Assembly (NCBI GenBank): GCA_963827335.1
Contig: CAWHAP010000015.1
Coordinates: 558,001-622,000 of the forward strand
Source: DASQMT01 sp963827335
GTDB taxonomy: Bacteria > Actinomycetota > Thermoleophilia > Solirubrobacterales > Solirubrobacteraceae
Length of the DNA stretch: 64,000 nucleotides
Direction: 5' to 3'
In this document: positions 7,852 to 16,134 of the stretch, in pieces
How positions within the stretch are numbered: the stretch's first letter is position 1
Layout: the number at the start of each line of letters is the position of its first letter
Made by a program: the position numbers and the translations under genes
The notes under the pieces: generated by a model
What the model was told of the DNA's origin: nothing
Database searches by the model: none
The model's input: the letters and a program-made list of their open reading frames with translations, nothing else

Positions 7852-9285
7852 ATGAACGCTGAGCGGCAGCGCGCCGTCGTGCTCGGCGCCGTCCTCTGCA
7901 GCGCGGGCGTGCTCGTGATCCTGCTCACGAGCGACCGGGAGGACGCGAACCTCGCCTGGGCGGTCCTCGGGCCGATCGTGGTATGGAGCTTCGTCGGAAC
8001 CGGCCTCTACGCCACGCACCGGCGGCCCGGCAGCCGCATCGGCATGCTCATGGTCGCGCTCGGCTTCGCGTGGTGCGTCGCGGCGATCTCGCTCGCGAAC
8101 TCGGCCCTCGCCTTCTCGTTCGGGCTCGTGGCCGGCGGCTTGTGGGGCGGTGTGTTCCTGCACCTTCTCATGAGCTTCCCGACGGGCCGGCTGCCACGGG
8201 GAGCCGACCGCAGGATCGTGCTCGCGGGCTATGGGCTGTTCACCCTGGGCGCCATCCCGCCGCTGCTCTTCTCGGGACCGCAGGAGCTGGCGTGCGACGA
8301 CTGCCCGAGGAACCTGTGGCTGGTCGAGCGCGACGCAGATCTGGCCAACGCCCTGACCGGCATCCAGACGGCGCTCTACGTCGTCCTGCTCCTCGTGGTC
8401 GTCGCACGACTCCGGCAGCACTGGCGGCGCGCCGACCCGCTCGACCGCGTCCCCCTCAGGCCCGTCTACGCATGCGGTCTCGTCGCGTTCCTCGTCGTGA
8501 CCGCCGGGACGGCCGCCGACGCGCCGTTGTTCTGGTGGCTGGCGTTCGGGGTGACCGCGCTGCTGCCACTCGCGTTCCTCGGCGGACTGCTGCAGAGCCA
8601 CGTCGCACGCCTCGACGCCGAGCTGGTGACGCGACTGCAGGAGCTGCGTGCGTCGCGTGTCCGGCTCGTCAACGCCGGCGACGCCGAACGCCGACGCATA
8701 GAGCGCGACCTCCACGACGGCGCGCAGGGGCGACTCGTCAGCGTGAACCTGTTGCTCGGCAGGCTCCGGCTCATGGTCGAGGGCAACACCGAGGCGACCT
8801 CGATGCTCGACCTCGCGCAGTCCGAGCTGCGCACAGGTCTCGCCGAGCTACGCGAGCTGGCCCGTGGCATCCATCCGGCAGTGCTCACCGATCGCGGGCT
8901 CGAGCCGGCCATCACGGCGCTCGCCTCGCGCTCACCGGTGCCCGTGGAGGTCGAGGCCGACGACGAGCGCCTGTTGCCGCCCGTGGAGATCGCGGCGTAC
9001 TTCGTCGTGTCCGAGGCGCTGACGAACGTGGCGAAGTACGCGCAGGCGTCCCTTGCCAAGGTCTCCCTCCGCCGCGTCGACGGCGTCGTGCGACTCGAGA
9101 TCGCCGACGACGGCGTCGGCGGGGCCGACGCGAACCGCGGCTCGGGCCTCAGCGGGATCGCCGACCGCGTGGCGGCGCTCGACGGAACGATCGTCATCGA
9201 CAGCCCGCCCGGCGGCGGCACGCGGGTGCGCGTCGAGATTCCCTGCGCACCGCAGGTTGCATACTTCACCGAACCACTTCACTGA
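7852..9285 (+). CDS. membrane histidine kinase, NarL type (HisKA_3)
   Basis: 477 aa. Six or seven membrane helices fill residues 10-245 (VVLGAVLCSAGVLVILL, AWAVLGPIVVWSFVGTGLYA, GGLWGGVFLHLLMSFP and others) with no large sensory domain. The HisKA_3 motif ERRRIERDLHDGAQGRLV carries the phosphorylated His (about H288) and the ATPase domain has EALTNVAKYA (N box) and IADDGVGG (G1 box). ATG 7852 is chosen because GGAAGGG at 7838-7844 lies 7 bases upstream. No NarL-type regulator is adjacent; the nearest regulator is OmpR type and has its own kinase, so this one is an orphan. The last ten codons lie in low-GC sequence and overlap the EthD gene. Confidence 0.88.
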   Translation: MNAERQRAVVLGAVLCSAGVLVILLTSDREDANLAWAVLGPIVVWSFVGTGLYATHRRPGSRIGMLMVALGFAWCVAAISLANSALAFSFGLVAGGLWGGVFLHLLMSFPTGRLPRGADRRIVLAGYGLFTLGAIPPLLFSGPQELACDDCPRNLWLVERDADLANALTGIQTALYVVLLLVVVARLRQHWRRADPLDRVPLRPVYACGLVAFLVVTAGTAADAPLFWWLAFGVTALLPLAFLGGLLQSHVARLDAELVTRLQELRASRVRLVNAGDAERRRIERDLHDGAQGRLVSVNLLLGRLRLMVEGNTEATSMLDLAQSELRTGLAELRELARGIHPAVLTDRGLEPAITALASRSPVPVEVEADDERLLPPVEIAAYFVVSEALTNVAKYAQASLAKVSLRRVDGVVRLEIADDGVGGADANRGSGLSGIADRVAALDGTIVIDSPPGGGTRVRVEIPCAPQVAYFTEPLH

Positions 9286-9592
9286 CGAATATCACCGGAG
9301 TGGCATTCGTGTAATTCGCGAAGTCGGCGGTTATCGCATCGCGATTCGGAGCAGTTGCTGCCTGGTATTCGGCAAGATCCTTCACATAGAATGTTCCGAT
9401 GGCCATGTGTGGTTGCTGGTTGGGAATTCCGCTCGCGACACCTTTCTCGATGGTGTATTTCACCAGGTTTGCTCCAAGCAATCCTGCCACCATGGGCATG
9501 TGTTTCGCTTCGTAGTACTCGATGTCGAAGGTCTTGCCTTCCGAAAACGGGTACATGACAGAGATCTTGATCAGTCCCTTGTCCTCAGACAA
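9266..9592 (-). CDS. EthD-family protein in low-GC sequence
   Basis: 108 aa. A dimeric alpha/beta-barrel (ferredoxin-like) fold of the EthD family is recognisable from IKISVMYPFSEGKTFD, YYEAKHMPMVAGLLG and a C-terminal ANYTNATPVIFVSEVV strand. Members lack a settled function; EthD accompanies a cytochrome P450 in ether degradation, others are small dimeric monooxygenase-like proteins. The TTG at 9592 is chosen because AAGGGGGG lies about 5 bases upstream. Base composition is about 52% G+C (counted over 9301-9540) against about 73% around it. It overlaps the 3' end of the kinase gene by 20 bases. Recent acquisition by transfer is likely. Confidence 0.85.
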   Translation of the reverse strand: MSEDKGLIKISVMYPFSEGKTFDIEYYEAKHMPMVAGLLGANLVKYTIEKGVASGIPNQQPHMAIGTFYVKDLAEYQAATAPNRDAITADFANYTNATPVIFVSEVVR

Positions 9593-9666
9593 CTGAACCC
9601 CCCTTTTCGATCATGGGATTGCGGTTCGTGCCGGTTCGGTGCGGATCATGCCGTCCGGTCAAGGTC

Positions 9667-9715
9667 GCGGGGCGTTGCCGGCGCGTAAGTCGTTTTCGAT
9701 ATGCCGGCGATATGC
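9667..9715 (+). promoter_or_regulatory. copy 2 of the 49-bp operator with tandem GATATGC sites
   Basis: GATATGC at 9698-9704 and 9709-9715, 11 bp apart, in the same orientation as copy 1 at 7720-7768. The second site ends 9 bases before the -10 box TAGCAT (9725-9730), so the pair occupies the -35 region, where OmpR-family activators bind. This supports autoregulation of the regulator gene at 9737. Confidence 0.65.
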
Positions 9716-9724
9716 GCCAACTCG

Positions 9725-9730
9725 TAGCAT
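9725..9730 (+). promoter_or_regulatory. -10 box (TAGCAT) of the OmpR-type regulator
   Basis: TAGCAT ends 6 bases before the GTG at 9737, giving a leaderless mRNA. The tandem GATATGC sites replace a recognisable -35 box. Confidence 0.55.
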
Positions 9731-9736
9731 CGCAGC

Positions 9737-10420
9737 GTGCGCGTGCTGATCGTCGAGGACGAGCCCTACATGGCGGAGGCCATCCGCGACGGCCTGCGCC
9801 TGGAAGCGATCGCCGCCGACATCGCGGGCGACGGCGACAGCGCGCTGGAGCTGCTGAGCGTCAACGCCTACGACATCGCCGTCCTCGACCGCGACATCCC
9901 CGGGCCCTCCGGGGACGAGATCGCCAGACGCATCGTCGCCTCCGCCAGCGGCATGCCGATCCTCATGCTCACCGCCGCCGACCGGCTCGACGACAAGACC
10001 AGCGGGTTCGAGCTCGGCGCCGACGACTACCTCACCAAGCCGTTCGAGCTCCGGGAGCTCGTGCTCAGGCTCAGAGCGCTCGACCGCAGGCGCGCCCACC
10101 ACAGGCCGCCCGTGCGAGAGATCGCCGGCCTGCGGCTGGATCCGTTCCGCCGCGAGGTCTACCGCGACGGCCGCTACGTCGCGCTGACCCGCAAGCAGTT
10201 CGCCGTGCTCGAGGTCCTCGTCGCCGCCGAGGGCGGCGTCGTCAGCGCGGAGGAGCTGCTCAGACGGGCGTGGGACCAGAACGCCGACCCGTTCACCAAC
10301 GCCGTGCGCATCACCGTCTCGGCGCTGCGCAAGCGCCTCGGCGAACCCTCGATCATCGCCACGGTCGCCGGCGCCGGCTACCGCATCGAGACGGAGCGCG
10401 AGGGACGGGACGTTGGATAG
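9737..10420 (+). CDS. OmpR/PhoB-family response regulator
   Basis: 227 aa. Receiver domain 1-115 with acidic pocket VEDE (residues 7-10), phospho-acceptor D51 in VLDRDIPG, T79 in LMLTA and K101 in YLTKPF. A winged-helix DNA-binding domain covers 130-220 (GLRLDPFRREVYRDG, LTRKQFAVLEVL, NAVRITVSALRKRL, ATVAGAGYRI). It pairs with the kinase gene, which overlaps its last 8 bases. GTG 9737 follows a TAGCAT box by 6 bases. The tandem GATATGC sites upstream of it and of the VanY-like gene suggest that it controls itself and cell-wall carboxypeptidase expression, an arrangement like VanR/VanS-VanY; the signal is unknown. Confidence 0.93.
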   Translation: MRVLIVEDEPYMAEAIRDGLRLEAIAADIAGDGDSALELLSVNAYDIAVLDRDIPGPSGDEIARRIVASASGMPILMLTAADRLDDKTSGFELGADDYLTKPFELRELVLRLRALDRRRAHHRPPVREIAGLRLDPFRREVYRDGRYVALTRKQFAVLEVLVAAEGGVVSAEELLRRAWDQNADPFTNAVRITVSALRKRLGEPSIIATVAGAGYRIETEREGRDVG

Positions 10421-11507
10421 AGCCCCGGGCTTGAGCGTCCGCCTCAAGCTCACCCTCAGCTACGCCGGTCTGGTCATGCTCGCCGGTGCGTTGCTGCTCG
10501 CCGTCGTGTGGGTGTTCCTGCTGCGCTATGTGCCCGACGTCCTGGTGGGAGGACCCGGTCCCCGCGTTCCGGACCGTTCCGACCTCCTCGACGCGTTCGT
10601 TCCGAAGGCGACGCTCATGCTGGCGTTCCTGCTCGCGTTCAGTCTGGTCGGCGGGTGGCTCCTCGCCGGCCAGATGCTCGCCCCGCTGACCCGCGTCACG
10701 AACGCCGCGCGCATGACCGCGACCGGATCGCTCTCCCACCGGATCCAGCTGGAAGGCCGCCGCGACGAGTTCCGCGAGCTCGCCGACGCCTTCGACAGCA
10801 TGCTCGCGCGACTCGAGGCGCAGGTCGCCGAGCAGCAGCGCTTCGCCGCCAACGCCTCCCACGAGCTGCGCACCCCGCTGGCGATCACGCAGACCCTGCT
10901 CGACGTGGCCCGCAACGATCAGAGCCGCGGCAACGACGAGCTCGTCGACCGCCTCCACTTCGTCAACGCCCGAGCGATCGACCTCACCGAGGCCCTGCTG
11001 CTGCTCAGCCGCGCCGACCAGCGGACCTTCGCCCGTGAACACGTCGACCTGTCCCTCATCGCCGAGGAGGCCACCGAGACGCTCCTCCCCCTCGCAGAGC
11101 AACGCGGCGCCGCGATCGAGACCACCGGCGACATCACTCCGACGACCGGCTCACCTGCCCTCCTGCTGCAGATGGCGACGAACCTCGTGCACAACGCGAT
11201 CGTCCACAACCTGCCCGCCGACGGCACCGTGTGGGTCACGACCAGCGCGCACCCCGAGACGGTGGTGCTCACGGTCGAGAACACCGGCGAGAAGCTCACC
11301 GCGCAGCTGGTGGCCACGCTTGCCGAGCCGTTCCAGCGCGGCTCCAGGCGCGTGCGCACCGATCACGCGGGCGTCGGCCTCGGCCTGGCGATCGTCAGGA
11401 GCATCGCCCAGGCACACGACGGAGCCCTCACCCTCGCGCCCCGCGCCGCGGGCGGGCTCTGCGTCACGGTGGAGCTCCCCGCCGCGCCACCACACAGGGG
11501 CGGGTGA
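10413..11507 (+). CDS. sensor histidine kinase (HAMP, HisKA, HATPase)
   Basis: 364 aa. Two membrane helices (LSYAGLVMLAGALLLAVVWV and ATLMLAFLLAFSLVGGWLLA) enclose only a short external loop of about 25 residues, so sensing probably occurs in or near the membrane. HAMP follows (about 95-145), then NASHELRTPLAI with H150, and the ATPase domain (NLVHNAIVHN, VENTG, GVGLGLAIV). The TTG at 10413 overlaps the regulator's stop (TTGGATAG), implying translational coupling. It is the cognate kinase of the regulator at 9737. Confidence 0.92.
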   Translation: MDRAPGLSVRLKLTLSYAGLVMLAGALLLAVVWVFLLRYVPDVLVGGPGPRVPDRSDLLDAFVPKATLMLAFLLAFSLVGGWLLAGQMLAPLTRVTNAARMTATGSLSHRIQLEGRRDEFRELADAFDSMLARLEAQVAEQQRFAANASHELRTPLAITQTLLDVARNDQSRGNDELVDRLHFVNARAIDLTEALLLLSRADQRTFAREHVDLSLIAEEATETLLPLAEQRGAAIETTGDITPTTGSPALLLQMATNLVHNAIVHNLPADGTVWVTTSAHPETVVLTVENTGEKLTAQLVATLAEPFQRGSRRVRTDHAGVGLGLAIVRSIAQAHDGALTLAPRAAGGLCVTVELPAAPPHRGG

Positions 11508-11562
11508 ACCGCGAGCATCGGCTCAAGCGTTCGGCCGCCGGTGTCGATCACGCGGCCAGAGC

Positions 11563-13134
11563 ATGTCCGATGACGCTCAACACGCCGCGGACGCGGTCGC
11601 CGCTGCGATCGCCCCGTACGCCGAGGAGATCGCCGAGCGCTGCGAGGAGGCGCAGACCTCCGCCGGCGACATGCGTGGCGCCTGCGACGACGCGAGTCGC
11701 GCCGTCGCCGGGCTCGCGCAGCTGATGGAGCAGTCGCGAGCGGGCATCGGCGCCTCCAGGCAGGCGAGCGATGAGGCGACGAGCGCGCGGCTCGAGCAGA
11801 TGCTCGAGGTCGGTGGCGAGATCCGCGCCTCCGCCGACCGGGTGGCACAGCTCTCGCAGTCGCTGGACCGGATGAACGCGTTCGTCGATGCGATCAAGCG
11901 AATCGCCGACCAGACGAAGCTGCTGTCGCTGAACGCGCGCATCGAGGCCGCCCGCGCGGGCGAGCACGGCCGCACGTTCGCCGTGGTGGCCGAGCAGGTG
12001 CGCGAGCTCGCGCAGGACGCTGCAGGCGAGGCCGACCGGGTCGCGCAGGCGATCGCGGGCCTCACCGGCGAGGCAGCCGGCACGGTGGACGAGATCGTGC
12101 GATCGGTCGGCGGCCTGGACTCGCTGAAGGGCGAGCTCGACGGGCTCCGGCTCGAGCAGGGCGAAGCGTGGGACGGCGTCGGCGAGCAGCTCGGCCGCAC
12201 CGCCTCGCGGCTCGGGGACCTGCAGACGGCGATGCAGCAGCAGGTCACGACCGCCGAGCGCACGAGCGACGACGTGGAGGTCATCCGCAAGGCGGCCGCG
12301 CGGCTGGGGAAGGTGCGGGCCGGCAGGATCGGCCTCGGCAACGGCGGCGCCCCGGGCGAGCGCCGGCCGCTGCTCGACGAGGTGCGCGACCGCGGCGTGC
12401 TCCGGATCGGCGCCTGGACCGGCTTCCGCGGGCTGAACTTCATCAACCCGCAGACGCGACGCCGGGAGGGGATGGAGCTCGACTTCGTGGCGCACATCGC
12501 GCAGCGGCTCGGCGTGCGCGCGGAGGTCTCCGACTTCCCGTGGGTCGACCTGCCGAAGCGCCTTCGCCGCCGCGACTTCGATCTGCTCTTCTGCGCGCTG
12601 ATCCCCGACCCGTCGTACCGGGGCGTGTCGTACAGCCGCTCCTACCTCGACATGGGGCTGGTGCTGATGCGGCGCACGGGGGACACGTCGATCCAGCGGA
12701 TCGAGGACCTGGCCGGCAAGGTGGTCGGCCACATCGCCGACCCGGCGGCCAAGCAGGCGCTCGAGGCGACGGGCGTCGCGTTCGGCGAGCTGCGCCCGGT
12801 CTACGACGACGACTACTACGACCCGGTCGTCGCCTCCACCTACGACGCCTTCGTGATCGACCTGCCGATCGTGCACTGGTGCGCATCGAGCCCGGACTCG
12901 CCCTGGCACGGGAAGATCGAGGTCGTGGGAGAGCCGTTCACCCGCTGGATCTACTCCGCCGTCACGCGCTCGGACGACGCCTCGCGCACGCTGCTCGCGG
13001 AGGTCGACGACATCATCGGAGGGCTCCGCGCCTCGCCCGAGTACCGCCGTATCGTCGAGCACTGGCAGGGCAAGGCCTACGACTGGGGCAAGGGCCCCGA
13101 GGACTTCCTCGTCCAGGTCCCCGCGCAGGGCTGA
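11563..13134 (+). CDS. soluble methyl-accepting signalling domain fused to a family 3 solute-binding domain
   Basis: 523 aa. Residues 1-245 are a long helical coiled coil whose tip IKRIADQTKLLSLNARIEAA (111-130), followed by RAGEHGRTFAVVAEQVRELA, is the conserved kinase-interacting hairpin of chemoreceptors. Residues 266-515 form a bacterial solute-binding protein family 3 fold (LLDEVRDRGVLRIGAWTGF, MELDFVAHIAQRLGVRAEV, DFDLLFCALIPDPSYRGVSY, AFVIDLPI). There is no signal peptide and no membrane helix, so both parts should be cytoplasmic. In known receptors the binding domain is N-terminal and outside the cell; here it is C-terminal and inside. It starts 55 bases after the kinase gene, so it may be in that operon. 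No che genes are visible. The ligand may be an amino acid, from the family only. Confidence 0.85.
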   Translation: MSDDAQHAADAVAAAIAPYAEEIAERCEEAQTSAGDMRGACDDASRAVAGLAQLMEQSRAGIGASRQASDEATSARLEQMLEVGGEIRASADRVAQLSQSLDRMNAFVDAIKRIADQTKLLSLNARIEAARAGEHGRTFAVVAEQVRELAQDAAGEADRVAQAIAGLTGEAAGTVDEIVRSVGGLDSLKGELDGLRLEQGEAWDGVGEQLGRTASRLGDLQTAMQQQVTTAERTSDDVEVIRKAAARLGKVRAGRIGLGNGGAPGERRPLLDEVRDRGVLRIGAWTGFRGLNFINPQTRRREGMELDFVAHIAQRLGVRAEVSDFPWVDLPKRLRRRDFDLLFCALIPDPSYRGVSYSRSYLDMGLVLMRRTGDTSIQRIEDLAGKVVGHIADPAAKQALEATGVAFGELRPVYDDDYYDPVVASTYDAFVIDLPIVHWCASSPDSPWHGKIEVVGEPFTRWIYSAVTRSDDASRTLLAEVDDIIGGLRASPEYRRIVEHWQGKAYDWGKGPEDFLVQVPAQG

Positions 13135-13151
13135 CCCGGCGCGAAACGCGA

Positions 13152-13173
13152 AAGGCCCCGTTCCCAGGGCCTT
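13152..13173. terminator. stem-loop terminator
   Basis: AAGGCCC (13152-13158) and GGGCCTT (13167-13173) form a 7-bp stem with an 8-base loop between the 3' end of the MCP-fusion gene and the 3' end of tRNA-Arg on the other strand. It can serve both directions. Confidence 0.6.
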
Positions 13174-13178
13174 CCCGA

Positions 13179-13252
<74 letters not shown>

Positions 13253-13285
13253 AGGACAGCGGCTCCGCAGTGTAGCCACCGGCAG

Positions 13286-13375
13286 CGGAGAGGGCGGGAT
13301 TCGAACCCGCGATGGAGATTGCCTCCCCATACTCGCTTAGCAGGCGAGTGCCTTCAGCCACTCGGCCACCTCTCC
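13286..13375 (-). tRNA. tRNA-Ser (anticodon GCT)
   Basis: 90 nt class II tRNA: acceptor GGAGAGG/CCTCTCC with discriminator G, anticodon stem CTCGC/GCGAG with loop CTGCTAA (anticodon GCT), a long variable arm, and T arm GCGGG-TTCGAAT-CCCGC. It lies 33 bases upstream of tRNA-Arg in the same direction, so the two are probably processed from one transcript. Confidence 0.97.
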
Positions 13376-13486
13376 GAGACCCCCGGCTCATGGCCCGGGT
13401 TCCGACGGCCAGTGTAAAGGCTTCGCGCCGCGTGCCGATGGAGAAGCGGACCGCACCGTTCCCGATCGCGGTCCCGCACCCGCCCC

Positions 13487-16111
13487 TTGCCCCCGTCCCG
13501 CCAGCCCGCTTCCGCCAGCGACAGCCTCGCGCTCGCCGCGCGCGTGCTCGTGCTCGCGTCCGAGCCGGGCGAGGACGCGCTCGCACGCGCGCTCGCCGCC
13601 GAGGCCGCGACGCTGCTCCGGCTCCCCGCGGCCGCCATCACCGCGCTGCCCGCGGTCGTCGCGTCCGGCCCCGGACACGCCGTCGTGCGCGACGCCGCCG
13701 CGGTGGCGGGGCTGCTCGCCGGCGCCGGGCCGGCGCCCGCCGCGCTCGTCGTCCGCATCCCGCCGGCCGAGCCGGGCGCGACCGCCCGCGCGCTCGTGGC
13801 CGGCGGCCCGGAGGCCGACGTCGCCGACCCCGCCACGCTCGAGCTGGCGCTCGCCTTCGCCGACGCCGCCGCCGCCGCGTTCGCGCACCAGGCGACCGGG
13901 CTGGAGCACCGCCACCAGGCCGACCAGAACGCCGCGCTGGCGCGGGCGGCCAAGGCGCTCAACGAGTCCTCGCTCGACCTCTCCACGCTCCTCGCGCGCA
14001 TCTGCGAGGAGGCGGCGGGCCTGATCGGCGCCGAGTCCGCGGTCGTGTACCGCGTGACCGCCGAGCACGAGCTCACCGTGGAGTCCGCGCACGGCCTGCC
14101 GCCGGAGCATCTCGGGATGACCCTCGCCGCCGGTGCGGGCCTGGCCGGCAAGGTGCTCGAGGCCGACCGGCCGATGATGACCGAGGACTACGGCGCCGTC
14201 GGTCGCCCGCCGGCCGGCTCGCCGTGGGCCGGCGTCGAGGCGTCCGTCGCCGTCCCGGTCCACTGGGGCGGCCAGCTCCGCGGCGTCCTCTCCGTCGCCT
14301 ACTGGCACCCCGTGCGCCTGACCCGCCGTCACATGGACGCGCTCGAGGCGTTCGCCGAGCTCGCCGCCGTCGCGTTCCAGAACGCGAGCGCGCACGCGAC
14401 GCTCGCGCGTGCGGCCCGGACGGACCCGCTGACCGGCTGTCTCAACCACGCCGCGCTGCACGAGGGCCTGGCGCGCGAGCTCGAGCGCGCGGAGCGCGGC
14501 CAGTGCGCCACGCTCTCCCTGATCCTCCTCGACCTCGACCGCTTCAAGGCGGTCAACGACGAGCACGGCCACCTGGTCGGCGACGAGGTGCTCCGGCGCG
14601 TCGGCCACGCGCTGCGCAGCACGACGCGCCCCTACGACCTCGCGGCCCGCTACGGGGGCGACGAGTTCGCCCTGATCGCCGTCGAGGCCGACGAGGCCCA
14701 GGCGATCGAGATCGCCGCCCGCGCGATCGAGCGCATCTCGCTCGCGCTCGGCGACCTCGCCGAGGCCGGCGGCGCGCGCGCCACCGCCGGCGTCGCGGAG
14801 TGGTCGCCCGGGCTGACTGCCGGCGACCTGATCGCCCGCGCCGACCGCGCGCTGCTCTACGGCAAGCGCGCCGACCGCCGCGGCGAGGTGCTGTGCAGCT
14901 CGGACCTCCCCTCCACCTTCCTGCCCTCGCGCGCCGACCGCCGCGAACGCCGGCTGCCGCTCCAGCAGCCCGCCGTGATCGCCCAGTGGAACCCGCGCAC
15001 CGACGACGACGCGGCCGAGCGCCTGCGCAAGCGCACCCGCCAGCTCGCGATCGCCAACCAACTCGGCGCGCGGCTCGCGGCGATGACCGACGTGCGCGAG
15101 ATCCACGGCGCCGTCGTGGAGGAGCTCCACGAGGCGTTCGACTTCTTCCTCTGCGCCGTGATCCGCATCCGCGAGGACGGCGACGTGGAGAGCGCGGCCG
15201 GTCGTGGCGAGGCGTTCATCCGGCTCGGCGACGCATCGTGGCGCCAGCCGTTCGGGTACGGCCTGATCGGACGCTGCCTGCGCACGCGCCGCCCGGTCTG
15301 CATCGGCGACGTCTACGCGCAGCCCGAGTACCACCCGACGCCCGAGACCGAGTCGGTGCGCTCGGAGCTGTGCGTCCCGCTGTTCGTCGACGGGACGCTG
15401 TACGGCGCGATCAACGTCGAGAGCGTGGAACCCGACGCGTTCGACGAGGACGACGTCCGGCTCCTGCAGACGGTCGCCGACCAGGTCGGCGCCGCGATGC
15501 GCTCCGCGGTCCTCTACGAGCGGCTCGAGCGGGCGTACCTGGGCACGGCCGAGGCGCTCGCCGCCGCGCTGGAGGCCAAGGACGAGTACACCGCCGACCA
15601 CGCCCGCATCATCGCCGAGCAGGCCGAGGCGGTCGGCCGGCGCCTGGGCATGGACGAGCGGGAGCTGCGCGATCTGCGGCTCGGCGCGGTCTTCCACGAC
15701 ATCGGCAAGATCGCCGTGCCGGAGGCGATCCTCAACAAGCCCGGCCCGCTCACGCCCGCGGAGCGCGACGTGATGCAGCGCCACACGGTCGTCGGCGAGC
15801 AGATCCTCGCCCCCGTCGAGTTCCTCGCCGGCGTCTGCCGGCTCGTCCGGCACGAGCACGAGCGCTGGGACGGCGCCGGCTATCCGGATGGCCTGGGCGG
15901 CGAGCAGATCCCGCTCGGCTCGCGCATCATCCTCGCCTGCGACGCGTTCCACGCGATGACCTCGGACCGCCCGTACCGGCGCGCGCTGCCGGAGGGCGTC
16001 GCCCAAGCCGAGCTGCGACGCAACGCCGGCACGCAGTTCGACCCCGCGGTCGTCGACGCGCTGCTCGCCGAGATCGGCGCCGCTCAGCGCGAACCCGTCA
16101 CCGAGGAGTAA
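13487..16111 (+). CDS. GAF-GGDEF-GAF-HD-GYP cyclic-di-GMP enzyme
   Basis: 874 aa. An Ala-rich region of unknown fold (1-155) precedes a GAF domain (about 157-300), a diguanylate cyclase domain (about 305-465) with intact GGDEF near residue 389 and a canonical inhibitory site RPYD five residues before it, a second GAF domain (about 520-665) and an HD-GYP phosphodiesterase domain (about 680-865) with FHDIGK near 735 and GAGYPDGLGG near 797. Both catalytic domains look active, so it could make and degrade c-di-GMP, with the GAF domains setting the balance. It is cytoplasmic. The TTG start at 13487 is weak; an in-frame stop at 13415 limits extension, and a downstream GTG near 13545 is possible. 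Confidence 0.9.
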   Translation: MPPSRQPASASDSLALAARVLVLASEPGEDALARALAAEAATLLRLPAAAITALPAVVASGPGHAVVRDAAAVAGLLAGAGPAPAALVVRIPPAEPGATARALVAGGPEADVADPATLELALAFADAAAAAFAHQATGLEHRHQADQNAALARAAKALNESSLDLSTLLARICEEAAGLIGAESAVVYRVTAEHELTVESAHGLPPEHLGMTLAAGAGLAGKVLEADRPMMTEDYGAVGRPPAGSPWAGVEASVAVPVHWGGQLRGVLSVAYWHPVRLTRRHMDALEAFAELAAVAFQNASAHATLARAARTDPLTGCLNHAALHEGLARELERAERGQCATLSLILLDLDRFKAVNDEHGHLVGDEVLRRVGHALRSTTRPYDLAARYGGDEFALIAVEADEAQAIEIAARAIERISLALGDLAEAGGARATAGVAEWSPGLTAGDLIARADRALLYGKRADRRGEVLCSSDLPSTFLPSRADRRERRLPLQQPAVIAQWNPRTDDDAAERLRKRTRQLAIANQLGARLAAMTDVREIHGAVVEELHEAFDFFLCAVIRIREDGDVESAAGRGEAFIRLGDASWRQPFGYGLIGRCLRTRRPVCIGDVYAQPEYHPTPETESVRSELCVPLFVDGTLYGAINVESVEPDAFDEDDVRLLQTVADQVGAAMRSAVLYERLERAYLGTAEALAAALEAKDEYTADHARIIAEQAEAVGRRLGMDERELRDLRLGAVFHDIGKIAVPEAILNKPGPLTPAERDVMQRHTVVGEQILAPVEFLAGVCRLVRHEHERWDGAGYPDGLGGEQIPLGSRIILACDAFHAMTSDRPYRRALPEGVAQAELRRNAGTQFDPAVVDALLAEIGAAQREPVTEE

Positions 16112-16122
16112 GGATCTGGGTC

Positions 16123-16128
16123 TACCCT
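16123..16128 (+). promoter_or_regulatory. -10 box (TACCCT) of msrA
   Basis: TACCCT ends 6 bases before the ATG at 16135; no ribosome binding site, so leaderless. Confidence 0.5.
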
Positions 16129-16134
16129 CGGAGC

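Noticed and set aside
7720..9715. The 49-bp direct repeats as attachment sites of an integrated element
   Set aside because: There is no integrase gene between them and no tRNA at either end. The tandem 11-bp-spaced sites next to promoters favour a regulatory element, though duplication on insertion remains possible.
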